Positions 1 through 9,839 are shown, counted from the first letter of the stretch. The stretch: DNA of 33,642 nucleotides from Tsukamurella sp. M9C (GCF_020169415.1 NZ_JAIULG010000055.1:1-33642), one strand, 5' to 3'. Translations and numbers: made by a program. The notes: generated by a model from the letters alone, not told the origin.

Positions 1-521
1 GGCTTGAGGGGCGGGGCCTCGGCGCCGGTGGCGCGGGCCGTGTACAGCTCGGCGACGCGGCGCTGGAGGATCGAGGCGCCGTAGCCGTCGATGACCGCGT
101 GGTGCGCGCGGGCGTACCAGAGCCAGCGCCCCTCGGAGACGCTGATCAGGCGGTTGATGATCAGCTCGTCGGTCGCGAGGTCGATGGGGCGCGAGTACTC
201 GGCGCGCATCCACGCGACGGCGGCGTCGATCCGCTGATCCTCGGGCAGGTCCGCCAGGCCGAGATCGATGACCTGCGCGGCGCTGTCGATGCTGCGATCG
301 ATCCACTGCACCGGGGCGCCGGACTCGTCGACCTCGATGCGGACGTACGGGGAGAGGAACTCGTCGCTGGCCTCGCGGGTCGCGGCCCGCATGGCCTCGA
401 CGTCGAACGGACCGCTGATGTCGACGTACTGCGCGACCGTGTAGGCGACGTCCGGAGACATCTGCTGGCCGAGCCACATTCCGTACTGGGCTCCGGTCAG
501 GGAGTGCACCGCGTGGTCCAC
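1..521 (-). CDS. Nonribosomal peptide synthetase, N-terminal condensation domain (partial)
   Basis: The 5' part of a gene that runs off the left edge of the window; about 173 residues are visible. The protein opens with LTGAQYGMWLGQQ, the usual first core of an NRPS condensation domain, and has the catalytic HHAVIDG (HHxxxDG) motif at about residues 140-146, the expected distance from the start. Condensation domains join two carrier-bound aminoacyl or acyl groups by an amide bond. A GTG start at 521 is chosen because AGGAGAG lies just upstream at a good distance; a TTG codon directly before it is the alternative. Because the protein begins with a condensation domain, it may receive an acyl or peptidyl chain from another protein or act as a starter domain. 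The product cannot be told from this fragment. A stand-alone condensation-type acyltransferase is possible. Confidence 0.85.
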   Translation of the reverse strand, partial: MDHAVHSLTGAQYGMWLGQQMSPDVAYTVAQYVDISGPFDVEAMRAATREASDEFLSPYVRIEVDESGAPVQWIDRSIDSAAQVIDLGLADLPEDQRIDAAVAWMRAEYSRPIDLATDELIINRLISVSEGRWLWYARAHHAVIDGYGASILQRRVAELYTARATGAEAPPLK

Positions 522-905
522 CAAGCTCTCCTCTACATCACGAGCGCAACGCAGAACGGTTGCAATCGCAGAATTGTAGGGACGCCGTGCTTGAAATTGC
601 AACATCTTCAACCAGGATTCCCGTGAGCGAAGGTCACAGAAACACCGCAGGTGGCGGCGGTCGCGCTCAACAAGATTCACCGACAGGCCGCCATCCAGCG
701 GATTTGCGACCCGCAAGGCCGGGTTGCTCAGCTTCGAATTTGCTATATCGAATTCTGAGGGACACTTCTTCATCGAGATTTCATGGAAACGTGTTCTAGA
801 TCACAGCGAAATGCCCGATTCCCGGACGGGGTTTCCTGACACCGTTCCCGGACCGTCCCCCACGGCGGGTACCCGAGCCGCACGACGGTGCGCTACATTC
901 GAGAC
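522..905. other. Long intergenic region between NRPS and leuA leader
   Basis: About 380 bases with no convincing gene. The stretch is less GC-rich than its surroundings, mainly at 552-620 and 735-800. Close to the NRPS start there is an imperfect direct repeat (GCAACGCAGAA at 546-556, GCAATCGCAGAA at 562-573) and an inverted repeat TTGCAAT (560-566) / ATTGCAA (596-602). These could be operator half-sites for the NRPS gene. No IdeR-type iron box was found. The right end carries the promoter of the leuA leader. Confidence 0.5.
894..899 (+). promoter_or_regulatory. -10 element of the leuA leader transcript
   Basis: TACATT ends 6 bases before the GTG of the leader peptide, so transcription probably starts at or next to that GTG and the leader peptide would be read from a leaderless message. 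No good -35 hexamer is visible. Confidence 0.5.
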
Positions 906-950
906 GTGCAGTGGCGCGCTCTTCTCCTCGGTTGCCGCGGCGGGGTCTGA
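906..950 (+). CDS. leuL: leuA leader peptide (14 codons, three Leu in a row)
   Basis: A tiny reading frame, GTG to TGA, coding for MQWRALLLGCRGGV. Three consecutive Leu codons (CTT CTC CTC) sit at codons 6-8, which is how a ribosome-stalling leader for leucine biosynthesis is expected to look. It lies 130 bases upstream of leuA. The stop codon is inside a 6-bp hairpin, GGTCTG/CAGACC at 944-958, and a second hairpin, CCCTGC/GCAGGG at 1037-1053, lies close to the leuA start. A conserved pseudoknot (LEU element) has been predicted upstream of leuA in many actinobacteria; this region is in the right place for it. Likely mechanism (inference): ribosome position on the Leu codons decides which structure forms and hence leuA expression. 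No U-rich terminator is visible, so translational control is as likely as attenuation. Confidence 0.65.
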   Translation: MQWRALLLGCRGGV

Positions 951-1053
951 TCCAGACCGGCTCCCCGTCGCGGGTTGAGCCGTGCAGTCGCGGCAGCGCC
1001 GGTCGAGTCCTCCCGGCCCCCTCGCGGCCGAACCGTCCCTGCCCTTCGCAGGG
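944..1053 (+). promoter_or_regulatory. Structured leader RNA upstream of leuA
   Basis: The segment between the leader peptide and leuA holds a hairpin GGTCTG-ATC-CAGACC (944-958) overlapping the leader stop codon and a hairpin CCCTGC-CCTTC-GCAGGG (1037-1053) ending 27 bases before the leuA start. GC-rich blocks between them could form alternative pairs. It fits a leucine-responsive leader, but the pseudoknot was not traced base by base. Confidence 0.45.
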
Positions 1054-1071
1054 GTGAACCCGAGAAAGTAA

Positions 1072-2949
<1,878 letters not shown>

Positions 2950-2956
2950 CCTCCCG

Positions 2957-3679
2957 GTGCGGACCGTCCGCAAACGCCTGATCATCACGGCGGCCGTGCT
3001 CCTGTGCACGGCCGCCGTGCTGTACGGCCTACTGCAGGTGAGCAAGTCGCGTTCGTTCCAGTTCTTCGGCGACCTCGTCGACCGCGTGGACACCACGGAG
3101 CCCGTCGTGGCGCTGACCTTCGACGACGCGCCGACGAACGCCACCGCGGAGGTGCTCGAGACGCTCGGACGCTATGACGTGAAGGGAACGTTCTACGCGC
3201 TGGGGTCCGAGCTCGAGCGCCACCCGGACCTCGGACGCCGCATCGTGGCGGAGGGCCACGAGCTGGGCAACCACACTTTCAGTCACCGGCGGATGGTGGG
3301 GACCAACGAGACGCCCGGCTTCGTGCGGGCCGAACTCGACCGCACGGACGCGGCGATCCGGGCCACCGGGTACGACGGTCCGATCACGTTCCGCCCTCCG
3401 TACGGCAAGAAGCTGTTCGTCCTCCCGTGGGAGCTGTCCCGGCGCGGCGTCACGACGGTCACCTGGGACGTGGAGCCCGATACCCTCCATGCCGGGGACG
3501 CCGACGGCATCGAGCGCTACACCGTCGAGCGGACACGGCCCGGCTCGATCGTGCTGCTGCACCCCTTCTGCGCGGACGAATGCCGAGCCGACCGCGAGGC
3601 ACTGCCCCGGATCATCGAGCGACTGCGCGCGGACGGCTTCCGCTTCGTCACCGTCCGCGAACTGCTCGCCCTGCGCTGA
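2957..3679 (+). CDS. Membrane-anchored polysaccharide deacetylase (NodB/CE4)
   Basis: A carbohydrate esterase family 4 enzyme expected to remove N-acetyl groups from a cell-wall or extracellular polysaccharide. Residues 8-27 form one hydrophobic segment after a basic start (MRTVRKR), so the enzyme is probably anchored outside the membrane. NodB motifs are in order: TFDDAP (54-59, catalytic Asp and metal Asp), HTFSH (106-110, metal His pair), RPPYG (146-150), TWDVEP (169-174) and LLHP (200-203, catalytic His). The usual TFDDGP has Ala instead of Gly. It follows leuA by 7 bases and is probably read from the same message. The GTG start has no clear Shine-Dalgarno sequence. Its TGA directly abuts the stop codon of the opposite EamA gene. 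The substrate is unknown. Confidence 0.88.
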   Translation: MRTVRKRLIITAAVLLCTAAVLYGLLQVSKSRSFQFFGDLVDRVDTTEPVVALTFDDAPTNATAEVLETLGRYDVKGTFYALGSELERHPDLGRRIVAEGHELGNHTFSHRRMVGTNETPGFVRAELDRTDAAIRATGYDGPITFRPPYGKKLFVLPWELSRRGVTTVTWDVEPDTLHAGDADGIERYTVERTRPGSIVLLHPFCADECRADREALPRIIERLRADGFRFVTVRELLALR

Positions 3680-4612
3680 TCACCGGGTTCGCGCGCGGGT
3701 GCGGACCGCCAGGGCCGCGGCGGCGATGACGGCCAGGCCGCCGAGCACCGTCGACCAGCCGATCGGCTCGCCGAGCAGGAGCGCCGCCCAGGCGATCCCG
3801 AAGACGGGCTGTACCAGCTGGACCTGGCTCACGGTGGCCATCGGGCCGATCGCGAGCCCGCGGTACCAGGCGAAGAAGCCGAGGAACATGCTGACCAGGC
3901 CGAGGTACGCGAAGGACCACCACGCGGCTGCCGTGCCGCTCACGCCGTCGCGGGCGCCGAAGGCGGTGAGCGCCAGCATGACCGGCGCGGCCACGACGAG
4001 GGCCCACGAGATCGTCTGCCACGCACCGAGTTCGCGGGCGAGCAGGCCGCCCTCCGCGTAGCCGATCGCGGCCGCGATCACCGCGCCGAACAGCAGCAGG
4101 TCGGACAGGCGCAGCGTGCCGATCCCGCCTCCCTGCACCACGGCGAAGGCAACGGCACACGCCGCCCCCACGGCCGCCGCCAGCCAGAAGGCCGACGGCG
4201 GCCGCTCCCCCGTACGCCACACGGCTGCGACCGCGGTCGCAGCCGGTAGCACGGCGATGACGACGGCGCCGTGCGACGCCGACGAGGTCGTGAGAGCGAA
4301 CGAGGTGAGCACCGGGAAGCCGATCACCACGCCGAGCGCGACGACCCCCACGCGGACCCACTGCCGTCCGCGCGGGAGCGACTGGCGCGTCACGCCCAGC
4401 GCGATCGCGGCCAGTAGGGCGGCGATCACGGCGCGGCCGGCGCCGACGAACAGGGGCGGGAGGCCACCGTCGGACACCGCGACGCGGGTGAACGGCACCG
4501 TGAAGGAGAAGGCCAGCACCCCGAGCAGACCCCACAGCAGTCCGGACCGTGCCAGGCCCGACGGCGGTATCACTGCCGCGCGCTCGAGAGTAGCGCTATC
4601 ATAGTCTTTCAT
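3680..4612 (-). CDS. EamA/DMT-family transporter, partner of the divergent MocR regulator
   Basis: A membrane protein of 310 residues with ten hydrophobic segments arranged as two EamA repeats (first begins GLLWGLLGVLAFSFTVPFTR, second near SDLLLFGAVIAAAIGYAEGG). Members of this drug/metabolite transporter family mostly export amino acids or small metabolites; the substrate here is unknown. The ATG at 4612 is chosen because a TGC-TATCGT extended -10 (4618-4626, minus strand) lies 5 bases upstream, suggesting a leaderless start. A GTG at 4573 would also keep all membrane segments, and a TATGAT at 4598-4603 could serve that shorter form. The gene is divergent from the MocR regulator with overlapping start codons, so it is the likely regulatory target of that protein. 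Confidence 0.88.
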   Translation of the reverse strand: MKDYDSATLERAAVIPPSGLARSGLLWGLLGVLAFSFTVPFTRVAVSDGGLPPLFVGAGRAVIAALLAAIALGVTRQSLPRGRQWVRVGVVALGVVIGFPVLTSFALTTSSASHGAVVIAVLPAATAVAAVWRTGERPPSAFWLAAAVGAACAVAFAVVQGGGIGTLRLSDLLLFGAVIAAAIGYAEGGLLARELGAWQTISWALVVAAPVMLALTAFGARDGVSGTAAAWWSFAYLGLVSMFLGFFAWYRGLAIGPMATVSQVQLVQPVFGIAWAALLLGEPIGWSTVLGGLAVIAAAALAVRTRARTR

Positions 4613-4625
4613 GTCCAACGATAGC
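4595..4625. promoter_or_regulatory. Symmetric face-to-face promoter / operator of the EamA-MocR pair
   Basis: An inverted repeat GCTATC (4595-4600) / GATAGC (4620-4625) is centred on CATG (4610-4613), which contains both start codons. Each arm contains a -10-like hexamer pointing inward: TATCAT (4597-4602) toward MocR and TATCGT (minus strand, 4623-4618) toward EamA. The two promoters would drive leaderless messages that overlap at their first bases. The repeat may also be the MocR operator, since these regulators usually control a divergent neighbour. Confidence 0.5.
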
Positions 4626-6017
4626 AGTGCCGTGCGGCTGACGACAGCGCTGCGGGCCTGGATCGCGGCCTCCCCGCCCGGGGCCAAGCTGCCGTCGACC
4701 CGCGCACTGGTCGCCGAGCACGGAATCAGCCCCGTCACCGTCCAGCAGGCGCTGCGCTCCCTCGCGGCCTCGGGGGCCATCGAAACACGGCCCGGCATAG
4801 GCACGTTCGCGCGGGTGGAGCGCGCCGCGCGCCCCGTCGACGTCGGCTGGCAGACGGCGGCGCTCGGCGCCGCGGGCCGCCGAACCCCCGCTGCGCCCAC
4901 TGCCCTGCAACCCTCGGACGGCGACGCCATCGGCCTGCACTCGGGCTATCCCGCACGCGAACTGCTACCCGAGCGGCTCGTGCGCCCGGCCCTGGCCCGC
5001 GCCTCGCGGAGCGAGGCGCTGCTGGGGCGTCCGCCGGTCGCCGGGCTCCCCGAACTGCGATCCTGGTTCGCCGCGGAGCTCGCCGCGCTCACGCCCGCCG
5101 GAGTCGGCCCCGTCGGTGCGCGCGACGTGGTGGTGACCCCGGGGAGCCAGGGCGCGCTGCTCACCGCGTTCCGCGCCCTCGTGGGCTCGGGCCGACCCCT
5201 CGTCATGGAATCGCCGACCTACTGGGGCGCGATCCTGGCGGCGGAGCAGGCCGGCGTCGACGTCGTGCCGGTACCGAGCGGACCGTCGGGCCCGGATCCC
5301 GATGTCGTGCGGCGCGTCCTCGCCGAGACCGGGGCGCGGGCCTTCTACGCGCAGCCGCGATTCGCGAGCCCGACGGGGGCCGTCTGGGACTCCGAGCGGG
5401 CCACCGCGATCCTCGACGCCGTCCGCGACGCCGGTGCCTTCCTCATCGAGGACGACTACGCGCGGGACTTCGGGATCGATGTCGAGCCGGTCCCGATCGC
5501 GACCCGGGACGATGCCGGTCACGTGGTCTACATCCGCTCGCTGAGCAAGAGCGTGGCCCCCGCGGTGCGGGTCGCCGCCGTCATCGCGCGCGGTCCGGCG
5601 CGGGACCGGATCCTCGCCGACACGCAGGCGGACGCGATGTACGTGAGCGGAGTGCTGCAGGCCGTCGCGCTCGACGTGGTGACCGCACCGGCCTGGCGCA
5701 CCCACCTGCGCCGGCTCGGCCGCCAGCTGGGCGAGCGGCGCGATCTGCTCCTGCGCTCGCTGCACGAACACGCTCCCGCGGTGGCCGTGGACGCGGTGCC
5801 GCGCGGCGGCCTCGCCCTGTGGGCGCGGCTGCCCGGCGACGTGGATCTCGGCGCGGTGGTCGACCGCTGCCGACGGGGCGGCCTCGTCGTCGGGCCCGGC
5901 GACGAGTGGTTCCCCGCGGAACCGACGGGCAATCACCTGCGCCTCGCCTACGCCGGGCCGCAGCCGGAACGATTCCCGGAGGCGGCGCGGATCCTTCAGG
6001 CCGCGATCACACGGTAG
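4611..6017 (+). CDS. MocR-type transcription regulator (GntR wHTH + aminotransferase domain)
   Basis: A 468-residue regulator with an N-terminal GntR winged helix-turn-helix (about 10-66, including LPSTRALVAEHGISPVTVQQAL) and a C-terminal fold-type I aminotransferase domain (about 105-465). The PLP-binding residues are kept: EDDY at 280-283 and SLSKS with Lys313 as the expected Schiff-base lysine. Such proteins sense PLP or an amino compound joined to it (PdxR, TauR, GabR are studied members). The effector here is unknown. The gene starts at ATG 4611, 8 bases after TATCAT (4597-4602), consistent with a leaderless message. Its 3' end overlaps the flavohemoglobin gene by 11 bases, tail to tail. 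Likely regulates itself and the divergent EamA exporter. Confidence 0.92.
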   Translation: MSNDSSAVRLTTALRAWIAASPPGAKLPSTRALVAEHGISPVTVQQALRSLAASGAIETRPGIGTFARVERAARPVDVGWQTAALGAAGRRTPAAPTALQPSDGDAIGLHSGYPARELLPERLVRPALARASRSEALLGRPPVAGLPELRSWFAAELAALTPAGVGPVGARDVVVTPGSQGALLTAFRALVGSGRPLVMESPTYWGAILAAEQAGVDVVPVPSGPSGPDPDVVRRVLAETGARAFYAQPRFASPTGAVWDSERATAILDAVRDAGAFLIEDDYARDFGIDVEPVPIATRDDAGHVVYIRSLSKSVAPAVRVAAVIARGPARDRILADTQADAMYVSGVLQAVALDVVTAPAWRTHLRRLGRQLGERRDLLLRSLHEHAPAVAVDAVPRGGLALWARLPGDVDLGAVVDRCRRGGLVVGPGDEWFPAEPTGNHLRLAYAGPQPERFPEAARILQAAITR

Positions 6018-7173
6018 GCGTGAAGGCCTCGAACCACACCCGCTCGCGTGGGACGCCGGCGCCCTCGAGTTGCGCGGCCGCGCCGGTCATGAACGGCAGC
6101 GGGCCGCAGAGGTAGGCATGGGCGTCGGGCGGGATGGGGAGGCCACTCAGATCGATCCGGCCGCGGGACTCCGCTTCGCCCAATGGGTACCCGTCGGGCA
6201 GCGCGTCGTACCAGGTGTGCAGCGCGGCGCCCGGAATGCGGCCGACGAGCTCCTTCAGCTCGGTCCGGTGCGCGTGGGTCGCCCGGGTGCGATCGGCATG
6301 TGCCACGATCACCCGGCGCGCGCCGCCCTCCTCCGCGAGGTGGTGGAGCATGCCGAGGACCGGGGTGATCCCGATGCCCGCCGAGGCGAGCACCAGCGGG
6401 GTGGCGGGGTCGCTGTCGAGCACGATGTCGCCGAAGGGCGGCGAGACCTGCAGGCGTGCCCCTTCGAACGCGTAGTCGTGGAGGTACGACGAGACCGCGC
6501 CGTCGCGCCGCACGCCGATCCGCCACCGGCCTTCGCCCGCGCCGGACAGGCTGTACTGCCGGATCTGGCGCGCGCCGTCGGGCAGCCGGGTAGCGACCGA
6601 GATGTACTGCCCGGGAAGGAAGTCCGGCAGCGCATCGCCGGACGGGTCGGCGAGCACGAAGGCGACGGTGTGCGGGGTCTCCTGGCGACGCTCGTCCACC
6701 ACCACCGTGCGCCACACCGTCTCGGGGCTCACCCCGGCCGCACCGTAGAGCCCCTTCTCGAGGGTGATCAGCTCGTCGGCGAGCTGCCAGTAGAGCGCGC
6801 TCCACGCCTCCGCCACCGCGGGCGTGACGGCGTCCCCGAGCACCTCCGCGATCGCCGCGAACAGGTGCTCGTGGACGACCGGGTACTGCGCCGGGGCCAC
6901 TCCCAGCGAGGCGTGCTTGTTCGCGACCCGCTCGAGCATCGACCGCGCGGAGAGCTCGTCGTCGATGACGGCGGTGGCGTACATCGCGATCGACGCGGCC
7001 AGCGAGCGTTGCTGGGCACCCACCGCCTGGTTGCCGCGGTTGAACAGGTCGCGCTCCAGGTCGGGGTGCGCCTCGAACAGGCGGCGGTAGAAGATCGGCG
7101 TGATCTCGTCGATCGCGGCGCCCACGGCGGGCAGGGAGTCGCGGACGACGGCGATCTGGGCTTCGGTGAGCAT
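6007..7173 (-). CDS. hmp: Flavohemoglobin (nitric oxide dioxygenase)
   Basis: Converts nitric oxide and O2 to nitrate with NAD(P)H, protecting the cytoplasm from nitrosative stress. Domain order is globin (about 1-140), FAD-binding ferredoxin-reductase barrel (about 150-255; RQYSL for FAD contact) and NAD-binding domain (GIGITP and YLCGPLPFM). Within the globin, Tyr29 is in the B10 position and His87 (NKHASLG) is the proximal heme ligand. With 388 residues it has the usual family length. The ATG at 7173 (MLTEAQ) is preferred to ATG 7179 because GAGGA lies 9 bases upstream of it and E. coli Hmp also begins with ML. A palindrome at 7204-7225 sits just upstream and is a likely operator for an NO-responsive repressor. 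The 3' end overlaps the MocR gene by 11 bases. Confidence 0.95.
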   Translation of the reverse strand: MLTEAQIAVVRDSLPAVGAAIDEITPIFYRRLFEAHPDLERDLFNRGNQAVGAQQRSLAASIAMYATAVIDDELSARSMLERVANKHASLGVAPAQYPVVHEHLFAAIAEVLGDAVTPAVAEAWSALYWQLADELITLEKGLYGAAGVSPETVWRTVVVDERRQETPHTVAFVLADPSGDALPDFLPGQYISVATRLPDGARQIRQYSLSGAGEGRWRIGVRRDGAVSSYLHDYAFEGARLQVSPPFGDIVLDSDPATPLVLASAGIGITPVLGMLHHLAEEGGARRVIVAHADRTRATHAHRTELKELVGRIPGAALHTWYDALPDGYPLGEAESRGRIDLSGLPIPPDAHAYLCGPLPFMTGAAAQLEGAGVPRERVWFEAFTPTV

Positions 7174-7203
7174 GGGCATCGATCCTCGGGCAGCAGGAGT
7201 GTT

Positions 7204-7225
7204 CTACTACGACGTTATGTAGTAG
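7204..7225. promoter_or_regulatory. Palindromic operator candidate upstream of hmp
   Basis: CTACTAC (7204-7210) and GTAGTAG (7219-7225) form a perfect 7-bp inverted repeat with an 8-base spacer, 30 bases before the hmp start. On the minus strand TACATA (7222-7217) inside it may be the -10 of hmp, so a bound protein would block transcription. It does not match the NsrR box I know from enterobacteria. Confidence 0.5.
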
Positions 7226-7270
7226 TTCCTTGTCGCCGCCAGGGACGGATGTCCCGAGGATCCGGGACGT

Positions 7271-8077
7271 CTACCGCTTGAGGCCGTGCCTGCGGGCGAC
7301 GATGCTGGAGACCACCTCGACCGGGACCAGACGCTTGAGCAGGAAGACGAGGGGCGCGTTGCTGCCCACCGCGTAGAACTCGCGCGGCTTGTCGGACTCG
7401 ATCGCCTTCACGATCACCTCCGCGACCTGCGCCGGCGTGATGCCCGCCCGCTCGTTGGCGTCGAGGTTCTCGATCATGGTGTCGAAGTCGGCGCGGTACA
7501 CGGAGTCGTCGGCGACGTACTTGGTGCGCCGCTCGCCGATCCCCGTGGCGATGGAGCCCGGCTCCACGGTCGAGACCCGCACGCCGAAGGGCGAGAGCTC
7601 CTGCCGTGCCGCCGAGGCGAAGCCCTTGAGCGCGGCCTTGGCCGCGACGTAGGACCCGCGGTAGGCGAGCGGGAAGCTGGCGAGCATCGAGCCCACCATG
7701 ATCACGCGGCCGTATCCGCGCTCGCGCATCGCGGGCAGCAGCCGCTGGGTGAGCTGCACGGCGCCGAAGACGTTCGTCTGGAAGAGCCGGTCGACCGCGT
7801 CCGCGGGGAGCTCCTCGAGCGGCCCGGACTGGCTTTCGCCCGCATTGTTCACGACGATGTCGACGGTGCCCGCGGCCGCGGCACACGCGGCCACCGAGTC
7901 GCGGTCGGCGAGGTCGAGAGCCAGGTACTCGACGCCGGGGATCCGCTTGTCGGCGGGAATCGCCTCCGGGTTGCGGCTGGTGCCGAGGACCCGGTAGCCC
8001 TTCTGCGCCAGCAGCTTCGCCGTCTCGTAGCCGATGCCGGAGGTGGCTCCGGTCACCAGTGCCGTACGTCCGCTCAT
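7271..8077 (-). CDS. Short-chain dehydrogenase/reductase
   Basis: A classical SDR of 268 residues that oxidises or reduces an alcohol/ketone with NAD(P). It shows the cofactor motif TGATSGIG near the N-terminus, NNAG in the middle, a catalytic Ser (VGSML) and YVAAK (Tyr and Lys of the active site). The ATG at 8077 is chosen because GGAGG lies 9 bases upstream (8087-8091) and the cofactor motif then falls at the usual distance. The start overlaps the stop of the upstream FAD dehydrogenase by ATGA, so the two are translated together and probably act on the same lipid or steroid-like substrate (inference). The C-terminal part (VFLLKRLVPVEVVSSIVARR) is hydrophobic and may touch the membrane. Confidence 0.9.
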   Translation of the reverse strand: MSGRTALVTGATSGIGYETAKLLAQKGYRVLGTSRNPEAIPADKRIPGVEYLALDLADRDSVAACAAAAGTVDIVVNNAGESQSGPLEELPADAVDRLFQTNVFGAVQLTQRLLPAMRERGYGRVIMVGSMLASFPLAYRGSYVAAKAALKGFASAARQELSPFGVRVSTVEPGSIATGIGERRTKYVADDSVYRADFDTMIENLDANERAGITPAQVAEVIVKAIESDKPREFYAVGSNAPLVFLLKRLVPVEVVSSIVARRHGLKR

Positions 8078-9789
8078 GCCCGTGTACCTCCGGTTCGATC
8101 GCTCGTCGCGAGGGCCGCGGCGCGGCCCGCCGTCATGCCCGAGAAGATGCATCCGCCGAGGAATGTACCCTCCAGCGCGTTGTAGCCGTGCACACCGCCG
8201 CCGCCGAACCCGGCGACCTCACCGGCGGCGTACAGGCCGGGGACGGGCGCACCGTCGGACCCGAGGACGCGCGCGGAGAGGTCGGTCTCGAGCCCGCCGA
8301 GGGTCTTGCGGGACAGGATGTTCAGGCGGACGGCGATGATCGGCCCGTGCGCCGGGTCGAGGATCCGGTGCGGCTTGGCGACGCGCACCACCTTGTCGCC
8401 CAGGTAGTTCCGGGCGTTGTGCATCGCCTGGAGCTGGGCGTCCTTGCTGAAGGCGTTGGCCGTCTCGCGGTCGCGCGCCTCGATCTGGGTGCGCAGGTGC
8501 TCGATGTCGACGTGCCCGCCGCGGCCGATCCGGTTCATGCCCGCGACCAACTCCTCGAGGGTGTCCGCGACGATGAAGTCCTCGCCGTGCTGCTTGAAGG
8601 CCTCGACTGGGCCGGGGGCGCCCTTCGACTTCACCCGCCCCAGTGCGAGTTTGATGTCCTTCTCGGTGATGTCCGGGTTCTGCTCGGAGCCGGAGAGGGC
8701 GAACTCCTTCTCGATGATCGTCTGGGTGAGCACGAACCACGAGTAGTCGTAGCCGGTCCCGAGGATCGCCTTCATCGTCGAGTTGGTGTCGAAGCCGGGG
8801 AAGTCCGGGGCCCCGAAGCGGTTGCCGTTCGCGTCGAACCACAACGACGACGGTCCGGGGATGATGCGGATCGCGTGGTCGGGCCAGATCGGGTCCCAGT
8901 TGTGGATGCCCTCGGTGTAGGCCCACACACGGTCGCGGTTGACGATGTTCCCGCCCGCCGCCTCGGAGATCGCGAGCATGCGGCCGTCGACGTGCGCGGG
9001 CACGCCGGCGATCATGTGCTGCGGGAACGGGCCGAGCCGTTCGGTGGGCCAGTACTTCTCCATGAGCTCGAAGTTGTGGCCGATCCCGCCGGAGGTCACG
9101 AGCACCGTCGGTGCGCGGAACGCGAACGCGCCGACGGTCTCCCGGCCGCTCGCGACGCCGCGGTCCAGGTCGGTGGGCTCGAGCACCGCGCCGCGGACGC
9201 CGACGACGGCACCGTCGTCGGCGGTGAGGAGCTCATCGACGCGGTGCCGGAAGGCGAAGCGCACCAGGCCCTGCGCCTCCGCGCGCTCGACGGGCTCGCG
9301 GAAGACGCGGACCACCTCGGGGCCCGTTCCCCACGTGAGGTGGAAGCGGGGGACCGAGTTGCCGTGGCCGTCGGCGGCGCCGCCGCCCCGCTCGGCCCAG
9401 CCGACGACGGGCGTGAAGCCGAGGCCGAGGCGCCGGAGGTAGTCGCGCTTACGGTGCGTCGCGAATTCGACGTAGGCGCGGGCCCACTGCCGGGGCCAAT
9501 GATCCTCATCCTCGCGGTCGAAGCCCGCCGAACCCGTCCAGTCCTGCCACGCCAGCTCGAAGGAGTCCTTGATGCCGAGGCGCCGCTGCTCGGGCGAGTC
9601 CACCAGGAACAGGCCGCCCAGGCTCCAGAACGCCTGGCCGCCCAGGTTGTTGCGGTTCTCCTGGTCGAGCACCAGCACGCGGCGCCCGGCCCGGCTCAGC
9701 TCGTACGCGGCCACCAGGCCCGCAAGTCCGGCGCCGACGACGATCGCATCCGGCTCGAACCCTGCGACCTGCGATCGTTCCTCGCTCAC
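8074..9789 (-). CDS. FAD-binding dehydrogenase, KstD-like (Rv0785 type)
   Basis: A 571-residue flavoprotein of the fumarate reductase / 3-ketosteroid dehydrogenase superfamily. It has the FAD dinucleotide fold VVGAGLAGLVAAYE near residues 17-30, followed by LVLDQENRNNLGGQAFWS, and closes with YAAGEVAGFGGGGVHGYNALEGTFLGG, which is typical of these flavoproteins. It resembles the mycobacterial Rv0785 family, whose exact substrate is not settled. It starts at GTG 9789 with GAGGAGG 4 bases upstream, and its TGA overlaps the ATG of the SDR gene. A TetR regulator is divergent from it and is the likely controller of the pair. A role in lipid or sterol-ring dehydrogenation is an inference. Confidence 0.88.
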   Translation of the reverse strand: MSEERSQVAGFEPDAIVVGAGLAGLVAAYELSRAGRRVLVLDQENRNNLGGQAFWSLGGLFLVDSPEQRRLGIKDSFELAWQDWTGSAGFDREDEDHWPRQWARAYVEFATHRKRDYLRRLGLGFTPVVGWAERGGGAADGHGNSVPRFHLTWGTGPEVVRVFREPVERAEAQGLVRFAFRHRVDELLTADDGAVVGVRGAVLEPTDLDRGVASGRETVGAFAFRAPTVLVTSGGIGHNFELMEKYWPTERLGPFPQHMIAGVPAHVDGRMLAISEAAGGNIVNRDRVWAYTEGIHNWDPIWPDHAIRIIPGPSSLWFDANGNRFGAPDFPGFDTNSTMKAILGTGYDYSWFVLTQTIIEKEFALSGSEQNPDITEKDIKLALGRVKSKGAPGPVEAFKQHGEDFIVADTLEELVAGMNRIGRGGHVDIEHLRTQIEARDRETANAFSKDAQLQAMHNARNYLGDKVVRVAKPHRILDPAHGPIIAVRLNILSRKTLGGLETDLSARVLGSDGAPVPGLYAAGEVAGFGGGGVHGYNALEGTFLGGCIFSGMTAGRAAALATSDRTGGTRA

Positions 9790-9809
9790 GCCGCCTCCTC
9801 GTCCATAAA

Positions 9810-9839
9810 TAGACTGATTGTTCTAGTTATCGCTATCCT
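9810..9839. promoter_or_regulatory. Divergent promoter region, possible TetR operator
   Basis: The 91-base gap between the FAD dehydrogenase and tetR genes is AT-rich here. TAGA (9810-9813) and TCTA (9822-9825) form a short inverted repeat, and TATCCT (9834-9839) could be the -10 for tetR, giving a leader of about 35 bases with a Shine-Dalgarno sequence. The repeat is too short to call an operator with confidence. Confidence 0.3.

Noticed and set aside
785-798. Near match to the KstR operator (TnnAACnnGTTnnA): GGAAACGTGTTCTA
   Set aside because: The first conserved base differs and neither neighbouring gene is a known sterol-pathway target; one such match is expected by chance over this length.
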